This document shows, one piece after another, positions 1 to 6,016 of a stretch of 6,070 nucleotides of DNA. The DNA comes from Lachnospiraceae bacterium. GTDB taxonomy: Bacteria; Bacillota; Clostridia; Lachnospirales; Lachnospiraceae. Location of the stretch: NCBI GenBank assembly GCA_020860745.1, contig JAJBTR010000131.1:1-6070 (forward strand), in the 5' to 3' direction. Position 1 is the stretch's first letter. Each line of letters opens with the position of its first letter. The position numbers were made by a program, and so were the translations under genes. The notes under the pieces are model-generated. The model saw only the letters and a list, made by a program, of their open reading frames with translations. It was not told the DNA's origin and searched no databases.

Positions 1-5
1 TTAAG

Positions 6-851
6 ATGTCAACGGCTTCAAAATCAAGAAAGAGTCTGGCGGTTCTTCAGAAAATGAAGGACAATGGGGAAAAGATTGTACAGATGTGTCCCGCGGAACT
101 GGGTCCGGTTTTTGGACTAGCTGCTGAGATGGTGGGATGTGATATCTTACGTACCCCTTCTTTGTTGAGCCTGCGGAGCGGCAATTCTCTGGAAGAGGAG
201 TTAACATGCGGCTCTCTGACCATTAAGAAGTATCGCGAGTACACTAAAGTAATTCACATCAATTATTACATGCCTACCGCCTGCTATGCAGACAAGTCGC
301 TGGCAGTCAGATGGGGAGCAAACTGGGTATTTTACGGAGCAGATTCCATGCTGCCAATGGGTATTACCAATGATATGCTAAAATTCATGTCGGATAACTA
401 TGTACCTACTTATGGGCATATCGGTGCAATTTCCGGATGGCAGACCAATGCGACCGGATACAAGAGAGTGGGTAAGACCGCAGAAGATGCATTCCGGATT
501 TTCAAATGGGGTTATGAGTACCAGGAGAACGGCATGGGCGGCATGACGATTGAGCTTACCCCGATGGAGGTTTCCCAGGCAATTGCGGAGAAATTAAGAG
601 TCCCTGTAGTATCCATTGCCGGCGGCGCGCCCTGCGACGGGTCAGAGATGGTGGATATGGATACTTTTGGTATGATGCCAAAACCGGCGTCCCATTCCGT
701 TACCTATGCGGAATTGCTTCCGTTCCTGTGTGAAGCATATATGGGATGGCTTACCGACGTAAAGACAGGAGAGTATCCGAAGGATAATCATGGTTATCAC
801 ATGGATCCGGAGGAGCTGGAGAAGTTTAAAGATATGATGGAGAAATTTTAA
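6..851 (+). CDS. Divergent ketopantoate hydroxymethyltransferase (PanB)-like protein
   Basis: A 281-residue protein that aligns over its whole length with PanB, the TIM-barrel aldolase that makes ketopantoate for pantothenate synthesis. Seen: an N-terminal SLAVLQKMKDNGEK segment like the PanB start, GHIG at 137-140, GYKRVGKT at 151-158, IELTP at 182-186 whose E183 matches the catalytic Glu of PanB, PCDGSEMVDMDTFGM around 209-223, and a PanB-like tail (VKTGEYPKDNHGYH). Odd: the metal-binding Asp in the VGDS motif is replaced (RTPS, 49-52), the second metal Asp (ADLPF) falls in HINYYMP, and the KIEGG motif reads FYGAD. Canonical Mg-dependent chemistry is therefore doubtful, and panC and panD are absent here. 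The start fits the family length, but only five bases lie upstream, so the RBS is not visible and an upstream extension cannot be excluded. Followed closely by a small gene. Fold confident; reaction unknown. Confidence 0.85.
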   Translation: MSTASKSRKSLAVLQKMKDNGEKIVQMCPAELGPVFGLAAEMVGCDILRTPSLLSLRSGNSLEEELTCGSLTIKKYREYTKVIHINYYMPTACYADKSLAVRWGANWVFYGADSMLPMGITNDMLKFMSDNYVPTYGHIGAISGWQTNATGYKRVGKTAEDAFRIFKWGYEYQENGMGGMTIELTPMEVSQAIAEKLRVPVVSIAGGAPCDGSEMVDMDTFGMMPKPASHSVTYAELLPFLCEAYMGWLTDVKTGEYPKDNHGYHMDPEELEKFKDMMEKF

Positions 852-870
852 ATAGGGGGGATATACTTTT

Positions 871-1089
871 ATGGCAATTAATTCAAACAGTAAATTGAGA
901 GATGTTATTGCGGACGAGCGGGCCGTAGCGATTATTGATGAATATGTTCCCGGTTTTATGGAGCAGACAGCAGCGATGGGACCCTGTATGGGAATGAAGT
1001 TTAGTATGCTGATCAAATTCCCGCAGGCAGGGATTGCACCGGATGCGCAGAAGCAGTTAGCGGAGAAGTTGGATGCACTTGATGCATAA
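871..1089 (+). CDS. Small helical protein paired with the PanB-like gene
   Basis: A 72-residue protein starting 19 bases after the PanB-like stop, behind a run of six G at 855-860 that serves as RBS, so the two are probably co-transcribed and may work together. The sequence reads as several short amphipathic helices: LRDVIADERAVAIIDEYVPG, then a Met-rich, Gly-rich turn (GPCMGMKFSML, 37-47), a FPQAGI turn (50-55) and a Gln/Leu/Ala helix to the end. No signal peptide or membrane segment is seen. From memory it resembles a short domain appended to the C-terminus of some clostridial hydrolases (DVIADPRAVAVL...PG style), here free-standing; this was not checked by search. The single Cys (39) argues against a metal-cluster protein. 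Plausible roles are a small subunit, an assembly factor or an oligomerisation module for the PanB-like protein; this is inference. Confidence 0.8.
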   Translation: MAINSNSKLRDVIADERAVAIIDEYVPGFMEQTAAMGPCMGMKFSMLIKFPQAGIAPDAQKQLAEKLDALDA

Positions 1090-1101
1090 AGAGTGAGGTG
1101 G

Positions 1102-1135
1102 AAAGGCGCAGCGGTATGTCTGCGTCTTTTCATTT
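1102..1135 (+). terminator. Intrinsic terminator after the PanB-like/small-protein unit
   Basis: A 10-bp stem pairs AAAGGCGCAG (1102-1111) with CTGCGTCTTT (1120-1129), with one G-U pair and an 8-base loop. It is followed by a T-rich stretch (TTTTCATTTCTATT). It sits 12 bases after the stop of the small gene, so it should end that transcript and separate it from the SDR downstream. Confidence 0.75.
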
Positions 1136-1150
1136 CTATTATAGGAAATT

Positions 1151-1179
1151 TTGCTGAGGGTCTGCCTGGCGGGTACAAT
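1151..1179 (+). promoter_or_regulatory. Possible sigma-A promoter for the first SDR gene
   Basis: TTGCTG (1151-1156) and TACAAT (1174-1179) are separated by 17 bases. The -10 matches five of six consensus bases; the -35 matches only three. A GC-rich imperfect palindrome (about 1178-1198, ATCGC paired with GCGAT) covers the predicted start of transcription and could be an operator or a leader hairpin. It lies just after a terminator, where a new promoter would be expected. Confidence 0.4.
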
Positions 1180-1245
1180 CGCTTGCGCGCGAGGCGATGC
1201 AAACAATACGGTAATTTGTAGAGAAAGAAGAGGAGGAATACAATA

Positions 1246-2061
1246 ATGAGTGGGCGTATGACAGGAAAAACGGCTGTTGTAACCGGAGCGGGATCCGGAA
1301 TGGGGAAAGCAATCGCACTGGATTTCTTAAAGGAAGGGGCAAAGGTCGTTGGATTTGATATCATACCAACCAGGCTGGAAGAGCTGAAGCAGGAAGCTTC
1401 GGACATTGGTCTGGGAGAAAATGTTGTGACGATGACCGGGGATATCCGGAATCAGGAGGATTGTGAAGGCGCTGTTAAGCTGTGTGTGGATACGTTTGGC
1501 AGTATGAATGTGCTGTCCCATAATGCGGGGGTCAGTGACAGTATGTATCTGACCGCGGATATCCCGGATGAAGAATGGGATCGGGTTATTGGGATCAATC
1601 TGACGGGATCCATGAAGATTACCAGGGCGGCTTTGAAGTATTTTAAGGCGAAGGCGGATGAGAACGATGGGGAGTATCAGGCGTCGATCGTCATGATTAC
1701 ATCCAATGCGGCGTTTGAGTCGGCTACGGGAGGTCCTTCTTATTGCGCCTCCAAAGCAGGTGCGAATGCATTGATGAAGGCGATTGCGTTTGAGTATTAC
1801 CGGTATGGGATTCGCTGCAATTCCATCTGCCCGGGCCCCGTGCTTACCAATATTTCGACCGGTACTGATGATTTTGATAAAGAGGGCACGAAAATCCATC
1901 TGCAGACAGGATACAATGCTGCGTCGTGGCAGTGGACGGGCGGTATCATAGGGATGCCGGAGGAGATTTCTCCGTTGGCGGTTTACCTGGCCAGCGATGA
2001 ATCTAAATTTATGAATGGAAATTCCTGTGTGATAGACAGTGGTGTGTGTCTGTCACGATAA
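1246..2061 (+). CDS. Classical SDR family oxidoreductase, probably NAD(H)-dependent
   Basis: A 271-residue cytosolic Rossmann-fold dehydrogenase of the classical SDR family, which interconverts alcohols and ketones. Seen: the TGAGSGMG nucleotide loop (13-20), the NAG motif in SHNAG (91-95), N118 in INLTGS, and the catalytic S153, Y166 and K170 with normal spacing, followed by the PGPV segment (196-199). D38 at the end of beta-2 (VVGFD) favours NAD(H). A strong AGGAGG (1231-1236) nine bases before ATG 1246 fixes the start. The C-terminus ends IDSGVCLSR, where most relatives have a D-G-G, a small departure in the substrate-binding end. It lies after a terminator, so it is probably transcribed from its own promoter, and it converges on a second SDR. 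The substrate (hydroxysteroid, sugar alcohol, aromatic or other) cannot be read from the sequence. Confidence 0.93.
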   Translation: MSGRMTGKTAVVTGAGSGMGKAIALDFLKEGAKVVGFDIIPTRLEELKQEASDIGLGENVVTMTGDIRNQEDCEGAVKLCVDTFGSMNVLSHNAGVSDSMYLTADIPDEEWDRVIGINLTGSMKITRAALKYFKAKADENDGEYQASIVMITSNAAFESATGGPSYCASKAGANALMKAIAFEYYRYGIRCNSICPGPVLTNISTGTDDFDKEGTKIHLQTGYNAASWQWTGGIIGMPEEISPLAVYLASDESKFMNGNSCVIDSGVCLSR

Positions 2062-2136
2062 ATGATTTTGAGATAAGAGGTAAGTAATCTCTGATTTTTG
2101 TAATCGAAGTGATACGATGTTGCAGATTGTGAGGAG

Positions 2137-2176
2137 AAAAGAATCCGGTTCCCTGGGAGGAATCGGATTCTTCTTG
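2137..2176. terminator. Bidirectional terminator between convergent SDR genes
   Basis: GAATCCGGTTCC (2141-2152) pairs with GGAATCGGATTC (2159-2170) in a 12-bp stem (one G-U on the + strand) with a 6-base loop. On the - strand it is followed by TTTTC, a good terminator for the second SDR gene; on the + strand it is followed by TTCTT, weaker but usable for the first. Confidence 0.75.
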
Positions 2177-2179
2177 CAG

Positions 2180-2212
2180 GTGCGCCTGGCGGCGCACGTT
2201 CGGATGTTTTTT
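2180..2212 (+). terminator. Second GC-rich hairpin in the convergent intergenic region
   Basis: GTGCGCC (2180-2186) and GGCGCAC (2191-2197) form a perfect 7-bp stem with a TGGC loop. A run of six T follows at 2207-2212, nine bases after the stem. That spacing is longer than usual, so it is a back-up terminator at best, or a stable 3' end on either transcript. Confidence 0.45.
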
Positions 2213-2221
2213 ATTACTTTA

Positions 2222-2995
2222 TCAGAAGCACAGCCATCCGCCATTAACCGGAAGAATCTGTCCGTTTACGTAGCTTGCCTCGTCACTTATGAGGAACAGG
2301 GCTGCTTCCGCTACCTCTGAGGCGTTCCCCAGACGGGTCATTGCGGGTGTGTACAGTCCTGTTTTGGAAGAGCCGAATTCATCTGCTGTCGGCATATTGA
2401 AAAAGATGTCGGTAATCACACCGCCCGGCGCGATCGCATTGACGCGAATGCCATCCGCCTGATACATAAAAGCCGTGTGTTTCGTGACGGCTTCCACCGC
2501 AGCCTTGGATGAGCAGTATACCACACCGGCACATGCGTGCTGTGCTCCGATGGATGTGATGTTGAGGATATTTCCCCTGCCTTTTTCCTCATCGCAATCC
2601 TGTGTAAGCAGCTGTTTTACGGCTGCCCGCATGCTGTACAATACGCCAAAGGTATTGAGATTATAGATTTTTTCCAGATATTCGTCTTTAAAATCGCCTA
2701 CCGCAGTCGTATCGTCCATGATTCCGGCATTGTTTACCAGGCTGTCCAGCCGTCCATATTTTCCGACAGCCGTTGTAATCATTTTCTCGCATACGTCTTT
2801 CTGGGAGCAATCTCCGACGAATGCCTCGATGCTGCCCGGGCAATCAGTTGCCTCCTGACAGAGTTCAAGCAGGACATCCTCTCTTCTGGCAACTGCCAGA
2901 ACCTTTGCACCTTCTCTGGCAAAGGTCAGAGCCATCTCCCGCCCCATACCGGCGGAAGCCCCAGTCACAACTACAACTTTGTTTTCGAAACGCAT
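2222..2995 (-). CDS. Classical SDR family oxidoreductase, probably NADP(H)-dependent
   Basis: A 257-residue classical SDR of FabG/hydroxysteroid-dehydrogenase type, expected to be a soluble homotetrameric NAD(P)-linked alcohol dehydrogenase or ketone reductase. Seen: TGASAGMG (11-18), NNAG (88-91), N114 in LNTFG, S148 in NITS, and Y160 with K164 in YCSSK. The PGGV segment is at 190-193, and the C-terminus has the usual NGQILPVNGGW. Two Arg after beta-2 (AVARR, 34-38) favour NADP(H), unlike the neighbouring SDR. The Ser-to-Tyr spacing is 12, one shorter than in many relatives. Start: ATG 2995 has AAGGAG upstream on the - strand (about 3003-3008). It shares a 293-base divergent intergenic region with the trigger-factor-like gene and ends at a shared terminator with the first SDR. 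The substrate is unknown. Confidence 0.93.
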   Translation of the reverse strand: MRFENKVVVVTGASAGMGREMALTFAREGAKVLAVARREDVLLELCQEATDCPGSIEAFVGDCSQKDVCEKMITTAVGKYGRLDSLVNNAGIMDDTTAVGDFKDEYLEKIYNLNTFGVLYSMRAAVKQLLTQDCDEEKGRGNILNITSIGAQHACAGVVYCSSKAAVEAVTKHTAFMYQADGIRVNAIAPGGVITDIFFNMPTADEFGSSKTGLYTPAMTRLGNASEVAEAALFLISDEASYVNGQILPVNGGWLCF

Positions 2996-3052
2996 AGCAA
3001 ACGCTCCTTGTTATTTTCTTCACAATATAAGGATATTTTACCGGAAAAACAG

Positions 3053-3082
3053 AATATATGGGAATACTGAAAGTTCCGTAAA
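3053..3082 (-). promoter_or_regulatory. Possible promoter for the second SDR gene
   Basis: On the - strand TTTACG (3077-3082) is followed after 18 bases by TATATT (3053-3058). The -10 matches five of six bases and the -35 four. It lies about 58 bases before the start codon, in AT-rich DNA that offers other weaker -10 candidates. Confidence 0.35.
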
Positions 3083-3145
3083 TTGTATTAGAAAAAACAG
3101 ATATTCATGTTTGATATGGTCGACTGGAATGAGTAGATGAAATAC

Positions 3146-3173
3146 TTGAAATTTGGTATTTATGGAATATGAT
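3146..3173 (+). promoter_or_regulatory. Sigma-A promoter for the + strand trigger-factor-like gene
   Basis: TTGAAA (3146-3151) and TATGAT (3168-3173), each five of six to consensus, are separated by 16 bases. Transcription would begin near 3180, giving a leader of about 110 bases before GTG 3289. No CIRCE-type repeat is seen in the leader. Confidence 0.6.
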
Positions 3174-3275
3174 AGTGATGGTATATTAAAAAATGATGTA
3201 GTTTTTTCGTACAGTGCTTTGTCCTTGCTGCGAATTACGCAGGATATGGGAAATGCTGCGAAATGTTTAAAATAT

Positions 3276-3280
3276 GGGGG
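3276..3280 (+). promoter_or_regulatory. RBS that sets the start at GTG 3289
   Basis: A GGGGG run lies eight bases before GTG 3289. The in-frame ATG at 3274 overlaps this run, so it would hide its own RBS and has none of its own in the right place. Confidence 0.65.
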
Positions 3281-3288
3281 ATACAGGC

Positions 3289-3717
3289 GTGACTTCTAGA
3301 GAAGATATATGGCGTGATTTTGTCGAGCACTATGAGATTGAAGTTCCACAGGATGCGGTGGAAAGAGAGGAACAGTTTATTGCAACAGATATCAGACACC
3401 GGATGCAGTATGACGCGATGTCCGGAGGCGGTCTCCATCTGAATCCGCGCGGGGAAATCGTCCGGCAGCAGGAGGAAATCCATAAAGTGGCTGTTTTTGA
3501 AGTGAAATCTGAACTGGTCATGAAAGAAATTCTTCGCGCCCAGCAGTTTACTGTGACGAGAGAAGAACTGGAAGCGGAAGCAGCGGAACTTGCCAAAAGG
3601 CAGAATTCCAGCATAGAGATGATCCGTAATTTCTTTGGGGATGACCTTGCATTGCTGGAGCGGGATGTAAAAGAGCGCAAAGCGGTCGACTGGGTCTGCG
3701 CACATGCAGACTCCTGA
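3289..3717 (+). CDS. Free-standing trigger factor C-terminal-domain-like protein (copy A)
   Basis: A 142-residue acidic, helical, soluble protein related to the C-terminal chaperone (holdase) domain of trigger factor. Seen: an opening EHYEIEVPQDAVEREEQF block that matches the DIDVPxxLIxxE helix of trigger factor, a linker (45-62), then VAVFEVKSELVMKEI and TREELEAEAAELAKRQ, and a final RKAVDWV helix where trigger factor has its conserved E-x-A-x-x-x-V/L helix. The ribosome-binding domain and the PPIase domain are both absent. The start chosen is GTG 3289: it gives exactly the length of the paralogue at 5515-5943, aligns with it without a gap from residue 1 (about 64 identities, near 45 percent by hand count), and has a well-placed RBS; ATG 3274 would add five residues. 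It faces the chaperonin gene. Inference: a ribosome-independent holdase or adaptor for that chaperonin or for a particular client. Confidence 0.82.
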   Translation: MTSREDIWRDFVEHYEIEVPQDAVEREEQFIATDIRHRMQYDAMSGGGLHLNPRGEIVRQQEEIHKVAVFEVKSELVMKEILRAQQFTVTREELEAEAAELAKRQNSSIEMIRNFFGDDLALLERDVKERKAVDWVCAHADS

Positions 3718-3745
3718 TGTTTTGCGGTTCCCAAGGTCGCAAATA

Positions 3746-3766
3746 CGAATGCCAGCATTCGATTTT
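3746..3766. terminator. Palindromic terminator-like hairpin after copy A
   Basis: CGAATGC (3746-3752) and GCATTCG (3755-3761) are perfect inverted repeats around CA, followed on the + strand by ATTTTC. The loop is tight, so one closing pair probably opens. It lies 29 bases after the copy A stop and could also act on the convergent chaperonin transcript. Confidence 0.5.
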
Positions 3767-3790
3767 CGGCCAGCTTTGCATAAGTTCGAT

Positions 3791-3812
3791 TACAGAAATC
3801 AAAGATTTCGTA
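3791..3812. repeat. AT-rich inverted repeat in the convergent intergenic region
   Basis: GAAATC (3795-3800) and GATTTC (3804-3809) flank AAA, extended by TAC and GTA with one bulged A. It lies about 50 bases beyond the chaperonin stop on the - strand. No T-run follows, so it may only protect the 3' end. Confidence 0.35.
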
Positions 3813-3861
3813 TCTCACTGTTATTTTGTCTCTTGTATCATAATATTAACTTGCAGGTATT

Positions 3862-5481
3862 TCAGGAGGCAGGTGCGGCGACGCCTGCCTCTGTGGTTAA
3901 TATCGTGGAGGCGGCGGAAACAGCGCTCTCAAGAGCCGTGACGCTTACTTTCAGCGGATCAATGATGCCGGCTTCATACAGATCAGAGTATTCGTCGGTG
4001 AAAATATTATAACCCGTGGAAGGAGCGTTCCTTTTCAATGTGCCGATGATTTCACCGTCATCCAGACCGGCATTGCGCAGAATCTGTCTGGCAGGCATTT
4101 CCAGAGCATACATGAGTATCTGTATGCCGGTTTTTATATCGCCCTCCTGTGTTTCGGAAAGGTCTCTCAGAGCGGGGAGTACACCGAGGTAAGCGTTGCC
4201 GCCGCCGGGCACAATTCCCGATTCCAGAGCGGACTGCGCGGCAATGACCGCATCTTCCGCGCGGAAACGGAGCTCCTTTATCTCGGCTTCCGTGGTGCCG
4301 CCGATGTCTATTTTCGCGACGCCGGAAACAAATTTTGCAAGGCGTTCCTGATATCGCTCGCGGTTAAATTCATACTCTGTATGATCTACAAGATAACGCA
4401 ACTCGCGGATTCGGTCTTCCACAGCAGCGGGATCTCCGCCCGCTCCGGTGATTACGGTCTGGTGTTTGGTTACTTTCACATATTCCGCTGTTCCGAGCAT
4501 TTCAAGTGTGCATTTTCGCACATCCATACCCATTTCTTTTGTAATAAATGTGCCGCCGGTCTGGATGGCCATATCTTCCATGCGCCATTGGCGCCCTTCC
4601 CCGTATAGGGGCGCAGGTACGCAGACAATATCCATGTCGCCTTCCACTTTGTTTTTTAGGATCAGGCCCATTGCGTCGCCTTCCAGTCCGTTGCAGATGA
4701 TCAGACATCCCCTGCCAGTCTCCGCAATTTGAATCAGTATGGGAACCAGATCCTGGGAATTTTCAAATTGGGTATCAGTGATCAGAATGTAGGGATTGTA
4801 GAGTTCTGCCGCCATCTGTGCCTCATCTGTGGCCATAAGCGGAGAGAAAAATCCCCTGTCGAATACAATCCCTTCCAGAATTTCTATGGTGGATGTCGGC
4901 CTTCCGGAATCATCAATCTGAATAACGCCCTCAGTTCCTATGGTCTGAAGCGCTTTTCCAATCATCTGGCCGATATTTCTGTCCTGACAGGATACGGTTG
5001 CGACCATAGAAATATCAGCTTCTGTGGAAATTGGTTTTGCCATGTGTTCCAGCTCTGAAACGGCCAAATCGCAGGCGGCGTGCAGTCCCCTTCGGAGCAG
5101 GAGAGGGTGTGCTCCTGCTGCAAGATGCCGATAACCTTCCTGCAGGATGGTTTGGACAAGGAGGACGGTGGTGCTGGTTCCGTCACCGGCAGCGTCGTTT
5201 GTTTTTTCAGCGGCATCCCGCATCAGTTCGACACCCATCTCTTCCGCGGGATCCGGCAGCAGGATGGATTTCAGGATGGTTAAGCCATCATTGATGACCA
5301 TTGCCGGCGTATCTTTGCGGGGAGCGTCGGAGTATTTTGCATCATGGAGGTTGGCTTTCTGATACATCAGCACGTTTCGCCCGACAGGACCCATGGTTGC
5401 CTTGACGGCCTTGGCTGCCTTGGCGCATCCATCTATCATTTTTTTCTTGATTTCCATGGAATAAAAAAGATCTTTTGTCAT
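3862..5481 (-). CDS. Divergent GroEL-type group I chaperonin
   Basis: A 539-residue ATP-dependent chaperonin subunit, expected to form heptameric rings in the cytosol. The start is the ATG at 5481, preceded five bases away by GGAGG (5487-5491); the ATG at 5493 overlaps that RBS and would add only four residues. Seen, with E. coli GroEL equivalents: GPVGRNV (31-37), D65 (D52), DGTST at 100-104 (DGTTT), D410 (D398), PGGG at 425-428 and D508 (D495), so ATP binding and hydrolysis look intact. Departures: about 14 extra residues at roughly 40-60 in the equatorial stem-loop, Asn64 for the ATP-contacting Lys51, FFSPLM (211-216) for the apical YLSPYF substrate-binding segment, and no GGM-repeat tail (it ends AGVAAPAS). 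It follows a trigger-factor-like gene by 33 bases in one operon. No groES is nearby. Probably a second, specialised chaperonin rather than the housekeeping one. Confidence 0.92.
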   Translation of the reverse strand: MTKDLFYSMEIKKKMIDGCAKAAKAVKATMGPVGRNVLMYQKANLHDAKYSDAPRKDTPAMVINDGLTILKSILLPDPAEEMGVELMRDAAEKTNDAAGDGTSTTVLLVQTILQEGYRHLAAGAHPLLLRRGLHAACDLAVSELEHMAKPISTEADISMVATVSCQDRNIGQMIGKALQTIGTEGVIQIDDSGRPTSTIEILEGIVFDRGFFSPLMATDEAQMAAELYNPYILITDTQFENSQDLVPILIQIAETGRGCLIICNGLEGDAMGLILKNKVEGDMDIVCVPAPLYGEGRQWRMEDMAIQTGGTFITKEMGMDVRKCTLEMLGTAEYVKVTKHQTVITGAGGDPAAVEDRIRELRYLVDHTEYEFNRERYQERLAKFVSGVAKIDIGGTTEAEIKELRFRAEDAVIAAQSALESGIVPGGGNAYLGVLPALRDLSETQEGDIKTGIQILMYALEMPARQILRNAGLDDGEIIGTLKRNAPSTGYNIFTDEYSDLYEAGIIDPLKVSVTALESAVSAASTILTTEAGVAAPAS

Positions 5482-5486
5482 GATTT

Positions 5487-5491
5487 CCTCC
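5487..5491 (-). promoter_or_regulatory. RBS that sets the chaperonin start
   Basis: GGAGG on the - strand, five bases before ATG 5481. It overlaps the upstream in-frame ATG at 5493, which therefore is not the likely start. Confidence 0.75.
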
Positions 5492-5514
5492 ATTCTGCCT
5501 GCTGGATTACTGTC

Positions 5515-5943
5515 TTACGATTCCGCCTGGCTGATTGCCCAGTCAATTGCCTTTTGCTTTAAGAGGTCTGTTTTCAACATGGGCAGGTCATTGCCGAAAA
5601 CCATGCGTATCATATCCGGGCTAGCGTTCAGCCGCTGTGACATGTCAGAGGCAGCGGCTTCCAGTTCCTCCTGTGTTACAGAGAAGTTTTGTTTTTCCTG
5701 AATGGACTTGATGACCAGATCTGCTTTTGCCTCAAAAACGGCCTGCTCATGGATGTTCAGATTTTGCAGTCCCGGCAATGCGTCGGAATCTGCAGCGGAT
5801 GCTCCGCCCGCCATAACCTGATATTTTATTCTGTGCTGAATATCAAGGGCGATATAATTTTCCTCATTTTCAATCAGTTCTGCCGGAACATCAATGTCGT
5901 ACTGCTTTACGTATTTTTCCCAGATATCTTCTCTTGTATCCAT
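5515..5943 (-). CDS. Free-standing trigger factor C-terminal-domain-like protein (copy B)
   Basis: A 142-residue soluble helical protein, first gene of the operon with the GroEL-type chaperonin. Seen: YDIDVPAELIENEENY (15-30), close to the DIDVPAxLIxxE helix that opens the C-terminal chaperone region of trigger factor; a variable Ala/Ser/Asp linker (45-60); then IHEQAVFEAKADLVIKSI, SVTQEELEAAASDMSQR, MIRMVFGNDL and a closing KAIDWAI helix. The ribosome-docking and PPIase domains are missing, as is any signal peptide. The start is firm: GGGGAGG (5950-5956) lies six bases upstream. It aligns without gaps to copy A at 3289-3717, with the linker the least conserved part. Operon placement suggests a role in handing a client to the chaperonin, or in holding the client before assembly; this is inference. 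It could also be a SurA-like or other helical adaptor, but the motif match favours trigger factor. Confidence 0.87.
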   Translation of the reverse strand: MDTREDIWEKYVKQYDIDVPAELIENEENYIALDIQHRIKYQVMAGGASAADSDALPGLQNLNIHEQAVFEAKADLVIKSIQEKQNFSVTQEELEAAASDMSQRLNASPDMIRMVFGNDLPMLKTDLLKQKAIDWAISQAES

Positions 5944-6016
5944 ACTACGCCTCCCCGTGCTTTGTTATATGGTTTGATTTCTGCCCATAAGAAGCGATTA
6001 TCTTCAAGTTGTAGAA

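Noticed and set aside
6..851. Calling the first gene panB with a pantothenate role
   Set aside because: Key metal and substrate motifs are replaced and no panC or panD is present, so the symbol would overstate the function.
642..1406. Long - strand open frame (254 codons) across the PanB-like end, the small gene and the SDR start
   Set aside because: It is antisense to three well-supported coding stretches and crosses their terminator; its translation is low-complexity and has no recognisable domain.
1327..1899. 190-codon - strand frame inside the first SDR gene
   Set aside because: It lies wholly within a gene with all SDR motifs; Arg/Ile/His-rich translation is typical of an antisense shadow.
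2222..2995. Naming the second SDR as 7-alpha-hydroxysteroid dehydrogenase or FabG
   Set aside because: The shared motifs are those of the whole SDR family; substrate cannot be assigned from sequence alone.
2537..3070. 177-codon + strand frame antisense to the second SDR
   Set aside because: It overlaps a confident SDR gene and its promoter region, and shows no family motif or RBS.
3330..3818. 162-codon - strand frame opposite trigger-factor-like copy A
   Set aside because: Ser/Arg/Cys-rich antisense translation; copy A is supported by its paralogue.
3866..3891. Inverted repeat GAGGCAGG/CCTGCCTC at the 3' end of the chaperonin gene as a terminator
   Set aside because: It lies inside the coding sequence and has no T-run on either side; probably incidental or minor.
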